Shown here: positions 45,415-56,783 of the stretch, piece by piece | Layout of the letters: every line of letters begins with the position of its first letter | Position numbering within the stretch: the stretch's first letter is position 1 | Assembly: GCA_964036315.1 (NCBI GenBank) | Contig: OZ038478.1 | Coordinates: forward strand, 144,272,557 to 144,336,556 | Direction of reading: 5' to 3' | Length of the DNA: 64,000 nt | Source: Acanthosepion esculentum | Taxonomy: Eukaryota > Mollusca > Cephalopoda > Sepiida > Sepiidae | Program-made: the position numbers and the translations under genes | The notes under the pieces: model-generated | The model's database searches: none | Told to the model about the DNA's origin: nothing | Seen by the model: the letters and a program-made list of their open reading frames with translations, nothing else

Positions 45415-47000
45415 ATTACCTATTAACTATTTATATCACGTGAATAATACATACATAGATATTTAAGAAAATATCTAGATTGGATTTCTGATACGCATAC
45501 TCAATAATATTTAAGCATATCTAGTGTGGATTAAATAAGATACCTTCTGTAACACAAATGAAATAGTTAAGATGCCTTAGATAAAGAACACAAAGTGTGT
45601 CAATAGAAGGTCGTTTGAGTAAGTCGAGGAAAAAGAATTAATGACGTCACAGTGAGTAGACTAAGCAAGGCATAATATTATAATCGCTGGGAGTGACTTA
45701 TAACAGTATCTAACACTATTTAGGTGGAATTATGTGTAGGATAGAGGTTTATAGGTACTGGATTGTATATGACTATCGGTGGGTATAGTGAAAGGCATTC
45801 GTTGTGTGTGTTTGGGTTAGAGGGAATATATGTACGACGATTATGAGCTATATGCTGACGCCTTGAATTTGAGTACATCTGGCAGCTTAAATGTGGACAT
45901 CTAGGTGGGAATTAGTTGGGCTAGGGGCGCACATATGTGCACTTGTGATTGAAAGAGAATAAGAAATGAAAACCTGTGATAGATTTCCGTAGAATGATAA
46001 TATATGGAATAAGTTCTAAAGGTAAAAATAGGTTTTGAATCAATTTACCACAAGAAGTCACAGCGAAGGAGACAAATGATAAAATTAAGGAAATTAAATG
46101 TTAGAAAACAACAAAAGAATGTATATGTGCAAAATGAAGACGAATAAAACAGGACCAAATATTATCACCGGTCTCAAGAAAGCGCAGACACGTTGATTGA
46201 AAAATATGGGATCTTAGCAGGAATTTGCCGAAAGCAAATAGAGAGTAAGAAAAAGGTGTATCTCCAACCAATGTAAAATGGAACTGATGATTTTGACTGA
46301 GACGATGGGTCTGGTTACGAAAAGAACTTTGCAATAGCCAGGAAATAGGCTAGGTAAAGTTAATAAGAATACACCAAAATGTAGGATAGAAAAGAAAAAG
46401 TGGTTGAAACTAGAGATTCGCTTGTGATGATAGACCATTTATAAGGAATAGACCTAAGTGGAAAATGGGAAATTATCAAGAGATATGGAGCTGGAATAAA
46501 ATAGCATTAATCAAAAGTACAATGCGATACCAATACTAAGGGAAAAGTAAAATGTAACTACTAAACAGTAGTAGTAGTAGTAGCAGTAGGAGTAGTAGGA
46601 GTAGTAGAAATGAGGAAGGAGGTAATCGAAAAAATGTGAATATTGAAGATGGGCACCAAATACAAAATAGATTAAACATAAAATGATTTGAATTCGTGGA
46701 GAGAAAAAGTGGCAAAAATTATTCTGTTTGAGATGGTCCATCAAATAGAATACAATATCAGGAAAGAGGCATGTTTACTCAGTAATATGAAAATATCTGG
46801 ACAGATGATGATAAAGACATGACAAACAAAAAGAATATATGTGTAGTCAAACCTACATAAAAACAAGAACAGTTTCTGGAAAATATTTAAAAATTACATT
46901 GATATTTTTCTCATATGTACGGTTGCTTTTATCGTTATATAATTCTATTTTAACAAGAATATAAAATTATGTGTATTTATATGTTTGTTCCCTTTACACA
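45415..47000. other. Purine-rich plus strand, no recognised gene
   Basis: From about 45.6 to 46.8 kb the plus strand is rich in A and G and poor in C, the mirror of the T-rich antisense LINE regions. It may be sense-strand LINE sequence too decayed to read. A short TAG trinucleotide run is at 46567-46608. Confidence 0.4.
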
Positions 47001-47330
47001 CACACACATACACACAGAGACTCACACGCATATATATAAGTAGAATTAATAGAACGCAAGGCCAATACCTTTATTCTTATTGTTCACGTAAAACATTTGG
47101 GCTTACGATCAAAGGATGAATATGATATAAGTGTTCAGAATTTCAGATTTTGTTTCCTGGTATTTACATTTACATTTGTTAAACAACTTAAGACATACCA
47201 CCTTTTGTTTGAACCCACATATTTTTTTTCAAGTGAGCCAGCTATTGGAACATGTGTCTGACAGTTGTTACTGGTTTCCCAGTTAATGTGTTTACGATTG
47301 ATTGTTTAAATATTAAATAGCTCTGAATTA

Positions 47331-48217
47331 ATGCTTTTGGTTTTAGAATTAGTTTTGGAATGTCCTGTAAAGAAAGAAACTACTGGTGTACTGAGCAATA
47401 GACATAGAACAAGTATGTTAAGAAAAACAACACCAGCTCATGACAGAAACATTGTCAGAGGAAAAACCATAAAACAACAGTCAGTGACATCACCAACAAC
47501 ATCCACAGTGCAGTGAGGAATATTTCACAATCCACAATTTGAAGAAAAGTTCGAGAGCAGGTAGGTTATTCCACAAGTTACAATACACTCATCAGAAGTA
47601 AGAATCGGAAGGCCAGATTGGAATTTGCAAGGAAGTACACAGATGAATGATAAAAGTTCGGGTTTAAGGTTTTTAGGACTAATGAGACCAAGAATAATTT
47701 CTACCAAAGTGATGGAAAGGCCAAAGTATGGAGAAGGAAAAGATATGCTTATGATCCAAAGCATACAAGCTCGTCTGTGAAGGCTTGCATGGCTGCTTTG
47801 GATCAGGCTCATTCCTATTTATTGATTATGTAACTTGCGATGGAAGCAGCAGGTTGAATTCAGAACTGAAATATTTTGTCTTCCAATGTACAGAGAAATG
47901 GATCTAAATTAATCGGAATGAAATTTATCATGCAGCAGGACAATGACCCAAAATATACTGCCAATACAACAAAGGACTTTATCAGGGGAAAAGTGGTCAG
48001 TTAATCACCAGGTTATTATTCATCAGAGTATGGATTTTATTTACTGGTGAGGATATTGAATGAAGAATCCTCCTGAAACGAACTAAACAAGGCTGTGTTG
48101 AAAGTCAGGAAATGCATTACAAATGAAGAATGCACCAGATTGATGATGTCAATGGATCGCAGACTTGATGCTGTTATACCAAGCAATAATTATACTCTTA
48201 AAGTCAATAACATTTAA
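47331..48217 (+). pseudogene. Tc1-like transposase D
   Basis: The DNA-binding half is recognisable from GKTIKQQSVTSPTTSTVQ. A core frame reads NRKARLEFARKYTDE, then TNETKNNFYQSDGKAKVWRR. Here the first catalytic Asp has become Asn (47681-47683). YDPKHTSSSVKACMA follows, then MQQDNDPKYTANTTKDF (Asp 47939-47941). The SPDLNPIE region is destroyed. The C-terminus shows ITNEECTRLMMSMDRRLDAV, a typical Tc1 end. Many stops and shifts are present. Confidence 0.82.
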
Positions 48218-48263
48218 TATTTGGTTGCAACCAAAATGTTAAATGCAACCAAATATTAAATGT
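48210..48263. repeat. 20-bp perfect palindrome inside Tc1 end
   Basis: ACATTTAATATTTGGTTGCA at 48210-48229 faces its exact complement at 48244-48263, with a 14-base loop. Confidence 0.88.
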
Positions 48264-48289
48264 CATTTACTTTAGGACCACCTGTCTCG

Positions 48290-48499
48290 TCATTATTGAT
48301 GACCTAAAATCGAGGTGATCTGATACAAAATGTTTTATATTCTAAGCTGTTTAACATATCTATGTATATACTAGGAAATAAAATCTGATATTCTGAACTC
48401 TTGTTTCGTATCAATAATTTGCTTTTGAACTCAACTGTCTTCAGCAAACAACAACAAAAAAAAGAAGTGACCATGTCTTTCAAATTCTTTTGAAGGGTA

Positions 48500-48560
<61 letters not shown>

Positions 48561-49555
48561 TGTATGTAGGTATAAATAAGTGAAAATATGATAAATAATT
48601 CGAAAACGGGGGTTGAACTAAATGTAAGTGCATCAATACTTCTGCAAATTAATGATGCAGAAAATGTATTTCTTTTACAAAACACTTATTTCAAAAATAA
48701 TCTTATCATTGTATATGATTCAGTATGAATACTAGTCATGTAGACGCATTATTATACAATTTAGATTTCAGAAACGATCTTTGCGAAATGTCGTAAACAA
48801 AGAAACCAACAGTCTTCATATGTAAAAGAAGTTACAGCACCAAAGAAAAAGGTAGACCGTTAATACTGTTTGTAATATTGAGGAATTCTAACGTCATAAA
48901 AAAAAGAAGCATTAAATTATTATTAAATAATATTGTATAAACATGAAAGATAAAGAAAAATTCTCGTCGCCTGGGCTTATATGTGCCCTTACAAATATTT
49001 ATCTATTCACGTAAATATGGTCTGTTTCTTTTTCTAATCAGTAGCAATAAGATCGAACTCATCCGAAAAATCACATTCAGCAAATTGAAATATAACATAA
49101 GATGGTGTGTTGGGAATAAGAGATATTCGTATTCTGTTAGACCAGTATTCTAGATCAGAAGCATTCTTAATAATTGAAGCAGCATACGAAAATCTCTTTC
49201 ACTAGGCATCGGTCATTTAATCCAGCCCAGAAAAAATTGAAAACAATAATATTAATAAAGGGAAAATTAAAAATAGACGTTCGGTTCTATGACAACATCG
49301 GAAATGTATTTGAAATATATAACTGCAATGATAAAAAGAAATATTACAATCTATTTGTACATAGAAGCAATTAAGTGCATATAATATAATTTATCAGAAA
49401 TAAAATTATCTTTTCATGTGTTCTGACCGAATAGATGCTACCCCATTTAACAGTCACTAATTATAGTCTACATAAAGTTTCTTCTTGTTCATGTTCTACT
49501 GCATATTTTCATATGCTCATTAATTAATTTCCTCTGTTACCAGTTGCCACACTTG
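48290..49555. other. No recognised gene; contains a TA/GT microsatellite
   Basis: A+T-rich. A 66-codon plus frame at 49174-49374 is lysine-rich and unassigned. Confidence 0.4.
48499..48557. repeat. (TA)n-(GT)n compound microsatellite
   Basis: TA to about 48515, then GT to 48557. Confidence 0.96.
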
Positions 49556-49559
49556 CCTT

Positions 49560-50565
49560 CAGTATATTCTATGAATGTCAAATTCGTCGGACTTTCATTC
49601 AATAATCTCTCTGATCCCAAACAAAAGTTTCATTTTCATATCCATTTTTCTTAAATGTTATACTTTGTTATATTTTCTGCTATGGCATTGTATGTATTTT
49701 TCTGCAACACCATGTCTCTGTCGGCAGTTCTGCGAAAATTGTTTAAAGTTCTCTGCGATATAGGAAGGGGATTTACATATCAGTTGAAACCGTGTCTTTT
49801 TTTGTTCAATTTCTTGAAGGCAACATTCACTATTTCAATTCATCTTCGAATTTCAGTGCCACATTTCAGTTTCGTCTCTCATAACGACTTCCCAATAATT
49901 AAATTGTTGTCTTCTTATATTGACGTTTACTTTTTGAATCTTGAACTTAGACTATGCCTATTCCTAATAACCATACATCGTCTCATTATAGGTCGTAATT
50001 TGTCCATTTTTCTATCTATCATTCATTAACTTGTCTAGAAATAAATACATTTGTAATTCCGTATTTGCATTCATTATGGTGACTTCTGCATATCTTACGG
50101 TGTTAGGGTTGTTACCACCAGTAATAATTCCCGGCAGAATCTCCAGTCCTCATAAGATCACCTAGCTGTATAGATTTAATCATTTCAGTGAGAAGACGCA
50201 TCTGTGCATTTTCCAGATTGTTTCTGCAATTGTTCCATTCATTTTCCAACCGCATGCAAAAATGTATTTCCGGTAAAGGTGCTGCATTATTCTAATTTCT
50301 TCCCTGACTGATCTGGCATCTCTGTTTAAGTCAATTGCCCGCATAAAGTGGCTTCCTTGTGTCTTTTCGATAAACATTGTCAAACGAATTTTTGTAATGG
50401 TCTTTCTTCTTTGCTACCTCGATCTCGTCAATATAAGCGCTGTACGAGATTGGCAACTAGATTTTATCATTTTACCGTTGAAATAAATCTACCAGAACAT
50501 TCTCTTCGAATGTTCTGGCAGCTTGCTTTTTTTACTGTGAACTACGATCTCGAAATAATCTAAAT
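49560..50565 (-). pseudogene. LINE reverse transcriptase, palm to thumb (best LINE copy)
   Basis: The minus strand from 50383 reads IEKTQGSHFMRAIDLNR, then VREEIRIMQHLYRKY, then MHRCVFSLK-stop-LNLYS, matching the LINE order FIDY-x-KAFD...RIIQNLYW...RGVRQGCVLSPDLFNLYSE. LEILPGIITGGNNPNTVRYA follows. In the catalytic box YADD has become YAEV (codons 50081-50092), so both Asp are lost. Further on, TEIRR and IEIVNVAFKKLNKK represent the thumb. The plus-strand frames (49575-50029) are antisense shadows. Confidence 0.8.
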
Positions 50566-50569
50566 CTAA

Positions 50570-51615
50570 AATCAATCGTCTTAATATTTCGAACATTACC
50601 AATATTTTCACTTCATTTGGATCACATTCTTCCGTAATTTCCAATCAATAAATACTAGCCGACTATGATAATTCCTTTTATATTTACACTCGCAAAACCA
50701 TCACTAATAATAATAGTATTTAAATAAATAGTATTATTTCGGAATCGTATTATGATCAAGTCGGCTTATGTCCTAAAATTATGAGTATTTAGGGCTCATG
50801 CTAAAATAAGCCCACTTTACCCCTCAAATTCACATATATAACCCAAGTTGTTTTTTTTAAATATTTGAAATAATATCTCTTGTAACGTGTAGACTGTTTC
50901 GTCGCGCAGTGTGGAAAAGAATGTCCGGGTGCTGTTTGGCCCGTATTTTTATAGTTTTACATTCACCGGGTTTTCATCCGGTGAACTACTTTTATTGGTC
51001 CCGTCTCTTTGGTCGAAATCTTCTCTCTACACACCTGTTATATGATGTCGGATACTGTAAATATGAAAGTTATGGATGATTACTGCTGGTTATTGTGTTT
51101 CCTCTACTCTGGGTGCCATGGGTATTATTCTAACGGTCTAAAAGTTCTACCCTAAAGAATCCCCGAGTAAATCGTAGGTACAATGTTGTCAGAGAAGTTT
51201 CCGACTTAACCAGAAACACAATGATTGCTATGAACGAAGGACCTCACAATGAGATGAAAGTATAAATTGTTGCAATCAAATAAACGAAATTGCAAGAATT
51301 AGAAGATAATCTTTCAATTCCACGTCCTGTCTCTAAACAATGCAACATTGTTGAATAACCAGACCACTTGGATTTCCGTATATGCATTTTTTAAATATTG
51401 CATCAACTATGTCGTCAGTTTCCAATTATATTCAAGGTATCATTTTCTGGGACTCTTGAACAGACAAATGAAGAGGATTGTTACTTTTGGATTAAAAAAA
51501 TAAAGCAGCGTAAAGGTAGTTTCACATGTGTTAATACAGAAATATTTATGTTTTATCAATACAAGCTGGTTGAGAGTGAAAAATGTACGGGCGTTCTCTT
51601 TCACATAAATAAACG
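50570..51615. other. No recognised gene
   Basis: Mixed composition. A small hairpin (TTCACCGG...CCGGTGAA) lies at 50962-50985. A 99-codon plus frame at 51398-51697 ends in the microsatellite and shows no domain. Confidence 0.4.
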
Positions 51616-51618
<3 letters not shown>

Positions 51619-51692
<74 letters not shown>

Positions 51693-51709
51693 GATAGATA
51701 GATAGATAG
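51619..51709. repeat. (TA)n-(GA)n-(GATA)n compound microsatellite
   Basis: TA to 51657, GA to about 51689, then GATA units to 51709. Confidence 0.96.
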
Positions 51710-52659
51710 GTACAGAGGTAATTTATATTAAGGTAATTTGAATTATTATTTATAATTTTCCTTACATATCCCAACGGATTTTCCTTACATAGAGTTTTGT
51801 CTTTCTTTCATTTTTACCTGAAAAAGCCAGATGGAGGAGAAGCGCGTCGTTTATAGCTTTACAATTTTGTCTCATTATCTTCATAAATAAGCATATACAC
51901 AGTTTTATAGATGTAGCGAGATTAAATATAGATACCAGTAGTGTTAAACTGAATGAGATAAAAGAACAGAATTAGAGACAGACATATTAAGCATAAGGAA
52001 AGTCTACATAGTTTGATACACTGATATCAACTAAGAGAAACTGAGTATTGCGGGTGAGATATAATAAGATATTTCAATGAATATATAATAATGATGATAA
52101 ACAAATCAAACGGTATTGGGTAGGAAAGTACTGAAGAAGAAACACGCTTAAAATGAGAAATAATGTATGTATATTTGAAATCTGAATACTTTACTGCCAA
52201 ACATAAAATAAATATTTCTTAGAATGTAGTCAGCTATAATTAAATAAGAAAGTTGTTGCTGGAACTAGTAACTGCTGGGAGAGAACCTAATCATTTTCAT
52301 ATTAGATATCAAGGGTCACGGAATCAACCAATCCATAACGTGAAACAGCAGATTATTATTAGGTTTCGTTTCATCGAAATATTTATTTCCATCAGGACAT
52401 ATGATGTATAAAACAGAGCTCCTTTTACAAAAATAAAAATAAAAAACGAAGTCCAGAATTTCAGAAAAAAATATAAAGAGAAAACGTGCAATATAGACAT
52501 TACACCTGAATACGGTAATTCCCTATAATTACCAAAAAATTGGGGAATGAAATACATATCATATTTTCAAGCGTCAAAATCAGAAGTTGGGCAACTGATC
52601 CAGTCTCCGGCGGCAAGCACACAATCAATTCATTTTAGATTACAGTGATTCAAACTTGT

Positions 52660-52660
<1 letters not shown>
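51710..52660. other. No recognised gene
   Basis: A+T-rich, purine-rich on the plus strand. Nothing is supported. Confidence 0.4.

Positions 52661-52661
<1 letters not shown>

Positions 52662-52742
<81 letters not shown>
52662..52742. repeat. (TA)n microsatellite
   Basis: About 81 bp of TA, ending 70 bp before the truncated Gypsy gag. Confidence 0.97.
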
Positions 52743-52744
<2 letters not shown>

Positions 52745-52799
52745 GGGGAAACTTATCACGTACTTATTATCTTGCTCTTTATTTCGTACTATATATTCC

Positions 52800-53735
52800 A
52801 CTTTGTTCGTAGATTATATCCTTCCAAGAAAAACAAGCGAGTTAACGTTCAAAGAATACATTAAACTGCTAACGGAACTTTTCAGTCATAATACTTCACT
52901 ATTCCACAAAAGATGCATGAACCTTACAAATATTCCATAACTTTCGCGTCAATCGTCAACAAATATTGTGGTGACTTCAAATTATCAGAACTCAGCGCGG
53001 ACAATTTCAAATGCTTACTTTACGTCCAAGGCCTGGTCTCAACGAAGGACGCGGAAATGAGACGCAGAATCCTAACTAAATTGGAGAGTGAAACTGATTT
53101 GACACTGCAAAAGCTAGATGAAGACTGCCAAAGATGCATGTGTAAAGACAGACTCAAAAGACATAGAAGAAGCTGGCATAGCGCACATACATAAAGTACG
53201 AAGACAAACGAATTTACCCTCCTCACAAGCAAACCAGACCGACTTTTCCCCCTCAAGAACAGGTAAAACAATTTTTTCTAACTTTAAAAATCAAAATAAA
53301 AAAAAATTACCACACAGTCCATGCTATCGCTGTGGGACTTGGCATTGGTTTAAAGACTGTGCATATCGTTTCAAAACGTGCCTAACATGTAAAAAAATTG
53401 GCAACAAGATTTCTCACTGCTGGTATAAAAAAGAAAACAAAATCAGAATAAGAGCTACGAGGACTGACCAAGCAGATGAAACGAACATAGGAAAATATGT
53501 ACAAGTTGAAATGCAAAATAGAAATGTTAGACTGCAGCTGGATCCTGGCTCAGACTTAACTATCATAAACCTAAATACACGGAAAAGACTGAATAAACCT
53601 GCCATGTTAAAAACTGACAAAATTGCTAGATCAATTACGGGGAGAAAGATAATCTTCGAGGATGAAGTAATTACTAACGTAACATTTAATGGTATGACGG
53701 AAAGACTAAAAATGTACGTCTTAAGAAATACCTGA
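52800..53735 (+). pseudogene. Gag and protease of Gypsy element 3
   Basis: Gag pieces are DYILPRKTSELTFKEYIKLL, then in the next frame SIVNKYCGDFKLSEL and QGLVSTKDAEMRRRILTKLE. Two zinc knuckles are intact in a 205-codon frame starting 53118: CYRCGTWHWFKDC, and CLTCKKIG...SHC. The protease follows with LQLDPGSDLTIIN; the catalytic triad reads Asp-Pro-Gly (Asp 53541-53543) instead of Asp-Ser/Thr-Gly, which should abolish activity. Frame breaks occur near 52900-52915 and 53120-53200. Confidence 0.88.
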
Positions 53736-53759
53736 AATGCTATTCGGGACGGACTGGAT

Positions 53760-54395
53760 GCAAAGATTTGAATTGTGGGATCTACCTATAAGTACGTACT
53801 GCCAAAGTGTAAAAGCTTACCAACCGAGGTAGACAAATTAAAAGAAAATCTAAAAACGAGTTCCCCCGAAGTATTTTCAGCAGGCCTAGGAAGATGTAAG
53901 AAAATGGCAGCTAATATCGAAGTAAAGGATAACATTCAGCCTATTTTTAAGAAAAAAAGGAGTGTACCGCTTGCGTCAATTGAAAAGATTGATCATGAAT
54001 TAGCTACACCAACAACACTATCACCAGCAGAAGTGATGTTTACTAGAAAGATCAGATGAGCATTTGATAAATTGCTACCAAGTAAAACTAAACAATTTAT
54101 AGAGTCCTACACACCAAAAAAAAATTCTCTCAGGAGAAAAAGTATTTTTAAAACCCATAAAAATAACACAACTTACTGGGAGCAAGGCACAATTGAGAAA
54201 AGCATTGGCAAGATGATTTACATTGTTCAGGGACAAAAATTCTCACACAGAAGACACGTGAACCAAATATGGAAAAGACTGTCACAGGACGCTAACAGTC
54301 GACCTCAACGAGAGGTAATGGACACGATTTTCGATACGTTTGACATAAAAAGACCACAAACAATGTCAGAACCAAGAAAATCGTCTCGAAAATGA
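53760..54395 (+). pseudogene. RT-integrase deletion fusion of Gypsy element 3
   Basis: The frame 53775-54059 reads the RT start (PIFKKKRSVPLASIEKIDHE) and within a few codons (about 54000-54015) becomes integrase C-terminal sequence (LSPAEVMFTRKIR). Compared with element 1, about 2 kb of RT, RNase H and integrase core are absent, with the frame kept across the joint. A second frame, 54072-54395, holds the integrase C-terminal domain (EKSIGKMIYIVQGQKF) and a basic tail (EPRKSSRK). Confidence 0.88.
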
Positions 54396-54476
54396 AAAGT
54401 TACGGAACCGTTGGAAATAAATCCAAAGAAAAAGAAATATTAAAACCCCCAGCAACGCAAAAGCTACGGAAGAGGG

Positions 54477-54852
54477 TGTTATGGGAACCTACCCATAATA
54501 GTAATGGACTAGTCCGTACCCCATAAATACTGCGCCTCAAGAGGAAGCAAGACAGACAGAGAGAGTGAGTGTGTCGCAGTGACAGACAGAGAGAGTCAGA
54601 CAGATAGACAGAATGAGGAGTCAGTCAGAGACAGAGTCTCGTCAGACAATTACTGTAAGACATTGGAATAGTGATACTTCGTGACAACATAGTTCTCTCT
54701 AACCTAACCTGATGTTATTACTGACACTTCTACTCTTTTGTACATATATTCTATCTATAATATATCTGTGTTATTCCATACCTGTGTTCGAGTTATTCTT
54801 CATTGGTTCTTCCTTGGATCATCACCGTGTTACAAAGACCTGTACCATAACA
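54477..54852 (+). repeat. 3-prime LTR of Gypsy element 3
   Basis: Starts TGTTATGGGAACCTACCC after a purine stretch (CGGAAGAGGG) and ends ACCATAACA. It resembles the solo LTR at 40214-40697 at both ends. It contains repeated GACAGACAGAGAGAGT motifs near 54550-54610. Confidence 0.85.
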
Positions 54853-54854
54853 CT

Positions 54855-55190
54855 AAGGAATATGTTTAGATGCTATAAGATATACGCAGATAGTGTAACG
54901 GTTATCAGAGTGCAATACAACATCACTTATCCGAATTAAAATTCCTCTTCAGGTGTTACATTCCCTGTCACACAAATGCTATTGCGAAGGGCTTAAATCC
55001 TTATCTTCTCTTTGAATAACTAAAGAGGACAAACACATGGGTTTTGGGTTTCAGAAGGTCTAGGAAAAGGACAGATAAGCTATGAATTCAGAACCATGGA
55101 GACGTCAACAGGAAAACATTCCATTGTATTTCTCAATAAGATGTTATTTGGCGGATATGAATTCTATATACGACAGTGTTAACAGGATAA
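54855..55190. other. No recognised feature
   Basis: A+T-rich sequence after the LTR. Confidence 0.4.
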
Positions 55191-55345
55191 GTTTTTAATC
55201 ATTTCACCCCAAGTATGGCAAAAGTGCCACTAGTACGCAGGAGGTGACAGAGAGTGAATGTGAGAGAAAAGACTGGGTATAGGGGGAATTGAGGAAAGGA
55301 CAGGAGATAAACGGGGTTCAGTAGAAGAGAAGATGGCAACTGAAG
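55190..55345 (+). repeat. Purine-rich dispersed repeat (copy 1)
   Basis: Begins with TTTTTAATCATTTCACCCCAAG and continues A/G-rich; here given only as a landmark CATTTCACCCCAAG. A similar order (CGTATCACCCCAAG, then A/G-rich sequence) is found at 63770-63965. Function and class are unknown. Confidence 0.5.
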
Positions 55346-55349
55346 TTAA

Positions 55350-55855
55350 GTAAGCATATATTTTCCAAGTGTTTTATTGTTTATATGAGTAGAAATGTAC
55401 AAATGCACAAATCTAATCCGTATCTCGAGCACAAACAGACACTGAAATACGCGCCCACACACGCGCACACACACACACGCACACGCACGCGCGCACATAC
55501 ACACACAGACATTGGTTTCAACTTTGCAGTATCTTCAGGCGATTTCATTCAATTGATTTCCTAACGCTGTTTTTCTTTAATAAAAACATTAATGAACGCT
55601 ATATTATTTAAAAATAAATAAATGCAAGAATGGAGGTGTATTAGAGGAGGAGGAAGGCGATGAGAAAAGCAAGTGTACTGGAAATGTATCGGTTGGAGGT
55701 AAATAAAACTTACATACTTTCTTACATCCTGGTTCATATGAACTCAAAAGGAACTTTTTAGTATGTATGCAACGTGTTATAATTTCCGATCTCTCATTCA
55801 AATGGTTTTTTGGTTTTGAAATTTGACTGTAGCTAACTTTTCATGGTGAAAAAGT
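55350..55855. other. No recognised gene; CA-rich stretch
   Basis: A CA/CG-rich low-complexity run at 55453-55507. No gene is supported. Confidence 0.45.
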
Positions 55856-55856
55856 T

Positions 55857-55860
<4 letters not shown>

Positions 55861-55930
<70 letters not shown>
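55861..55930. repeat. (TA)n microsatellite
   Basis: About 70 bp of TA. Confidence 0.97.
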
Positions 55931-55932
<2 letters not shown>

Positions 55933-56039
55933 TTTATCGTGTCTAGAAGAATAAACAACAGAATGCAGAAAGCACTGGACAAGCATTACTTGCTGATAGA
56001 GCGTCTATGAAGGCAACTCGAGGAAATGGTCTTGTTTGG

Positions 56040-56280
56040 GACTCGATTAAGAATGAACTAATTGTAGTTAATGGAAAGAGAGCTTGGAAAATCTGATACT
56101 CACAGGACATATTGAAGGAAAGATGGCTAGATGATAACAACGCATAGACTACATAGCGGGCTTGAGTAAATGGATGGCGAAGCAGAATTTAGGATAGATG
56201 ACAAAAATATATTTAGGGAACCAAAGTAGATGAAATTGTGGATAGCTATGACCGTCAATATAGAGAAGGACACGGTACAG
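56040..56280 (+). pseudogene. LINE ORF2 C-terminal fragment
   Basis: The plus strand reads ELENLILTGHIEGKMARR, then QRIDYIAGLSKWMAKQNLG and MTKIYLG, later KLWIAMTVNIE after a shift. This is the usual C-terminal end of the same LINE type (LE-NL-LTG-IEGKR-RGRQR, KWM, W-x-x-M). It has two or more stops. No poly-A end was identified. Confidence 0.75.
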
Positions 56281-56404
56281 AGTAGACGAAGATGAGGAAT
56301 TGCAGTTTAATGCGTAATGAATGATACGTGATCTTCGTATAAACATCACCTTTGAAGCTGAAGTCGTACTCGCATGTCGCATAGTTAAATTATAGTTTAT
56401 TTTA

Positions 56405-56727
56405 AAATTACAATTACCACATTAATTACATTATTCGGATTTTGTCCTCATCTTTGTCGCCATATTTATTACAACGTTTCGGCCGTTGTTTGCTCCGTCC
56501 TTCTCCAGGTGGTTGGAATGTCGAACTAAACCCTTTATTTCGCTCACTGGGGTAGACAGTTATAGTTCCACGTGCCATGTTTTAATGGATATCAGTTATA
56601 CCCTGTTAATTTCCCTCTGAAAGTTCTCCACTGCCTTAATCGGGTATTGCACTCACACTCTTTGGGTCCTGTCAATGGATCTAACCAACGCCTTTATCCA
56701 CTGTGCCATGTGTCCTATGTATGAATT
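56405..56727 (-). mobile_element. tRNA-related SINE-like retroposon
   Basis: On the minus strand it starts with CATGGCACAGTGGATAAAGG (A-box-like) near 56716. GAGTGCAATACCCGAT near 56645 stands in the B-box position. The body contains GGCACGTGGAACTATAACTG, and the tail ACGGCCGAAACGTTGTAATA. The body and tail (56455-56612) match 60690-60868 in opposite orientation. A tRNA-derived head with a LINE-like tail is typical of SINEs; tRNA-derived SINEs are known from octopuses. The boundaries are approximate. Confidence 0.65.
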
Positions 56728-56742
56728 TCTGGGTATTATAAA

Positions 56743-56763
56743 CCTAACCCTAACCCTAACCCT
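56743..56763. repeat. Short telomere-type repeat (CCCTAA)n
   Basis: About 3.5 perfect units of the animal telomere repeat on the minus sense (TTAGGG read from the other strand), directly beside a gag zinc-knuckle remnant. Confidence 0.9.
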
Positions 56764-56783
56764 GCCAAAGATCAAAGCCAATA

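Larger units (their letters stand above)
47331..48284 (+). mobile_element. Tc1-like element D (decayed)
   Basis: The right end reads ...TTTACTTTAGGACCACCTG at 48284, a recognised Tc1-type terminus, here followed by TC instead of TA. Just inside it lies a perfect palindrome (48210-48263). The transposase is on the plus strand. The left end was not found. Confidence 0.8.
52800..54852 (+). mobile_element. Gypsy element 3, 5-prime truncated with internal deletion
   Basis: Starts within gag (FVDYILPRKTSEL, aligned with element 1 gag) close to a TA tract, with no 5-prime LTR. It holds gag, protease and the first RT residues, then jumps to the integrase C-terminal half and a 3-prime LTR at 54477. 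RT, RNase H and the integrase catalytic core are missing. It is related to element 1 but belongs to another LTR family. Confidence 0.9.

Noticed and set aside
49575..50029. Hydrophobic plus-strand frames as a membrane protein gene
   Set aside because: The minus strand carries clear LINE RT landmarks over the same bases, so the plus frames are shadows.
50962..50985. Hairpin resembling a bacterial terminator
   Set aside because: No adjacent gene, no T-run directly after the stem, and the genome context is eukaryotic.
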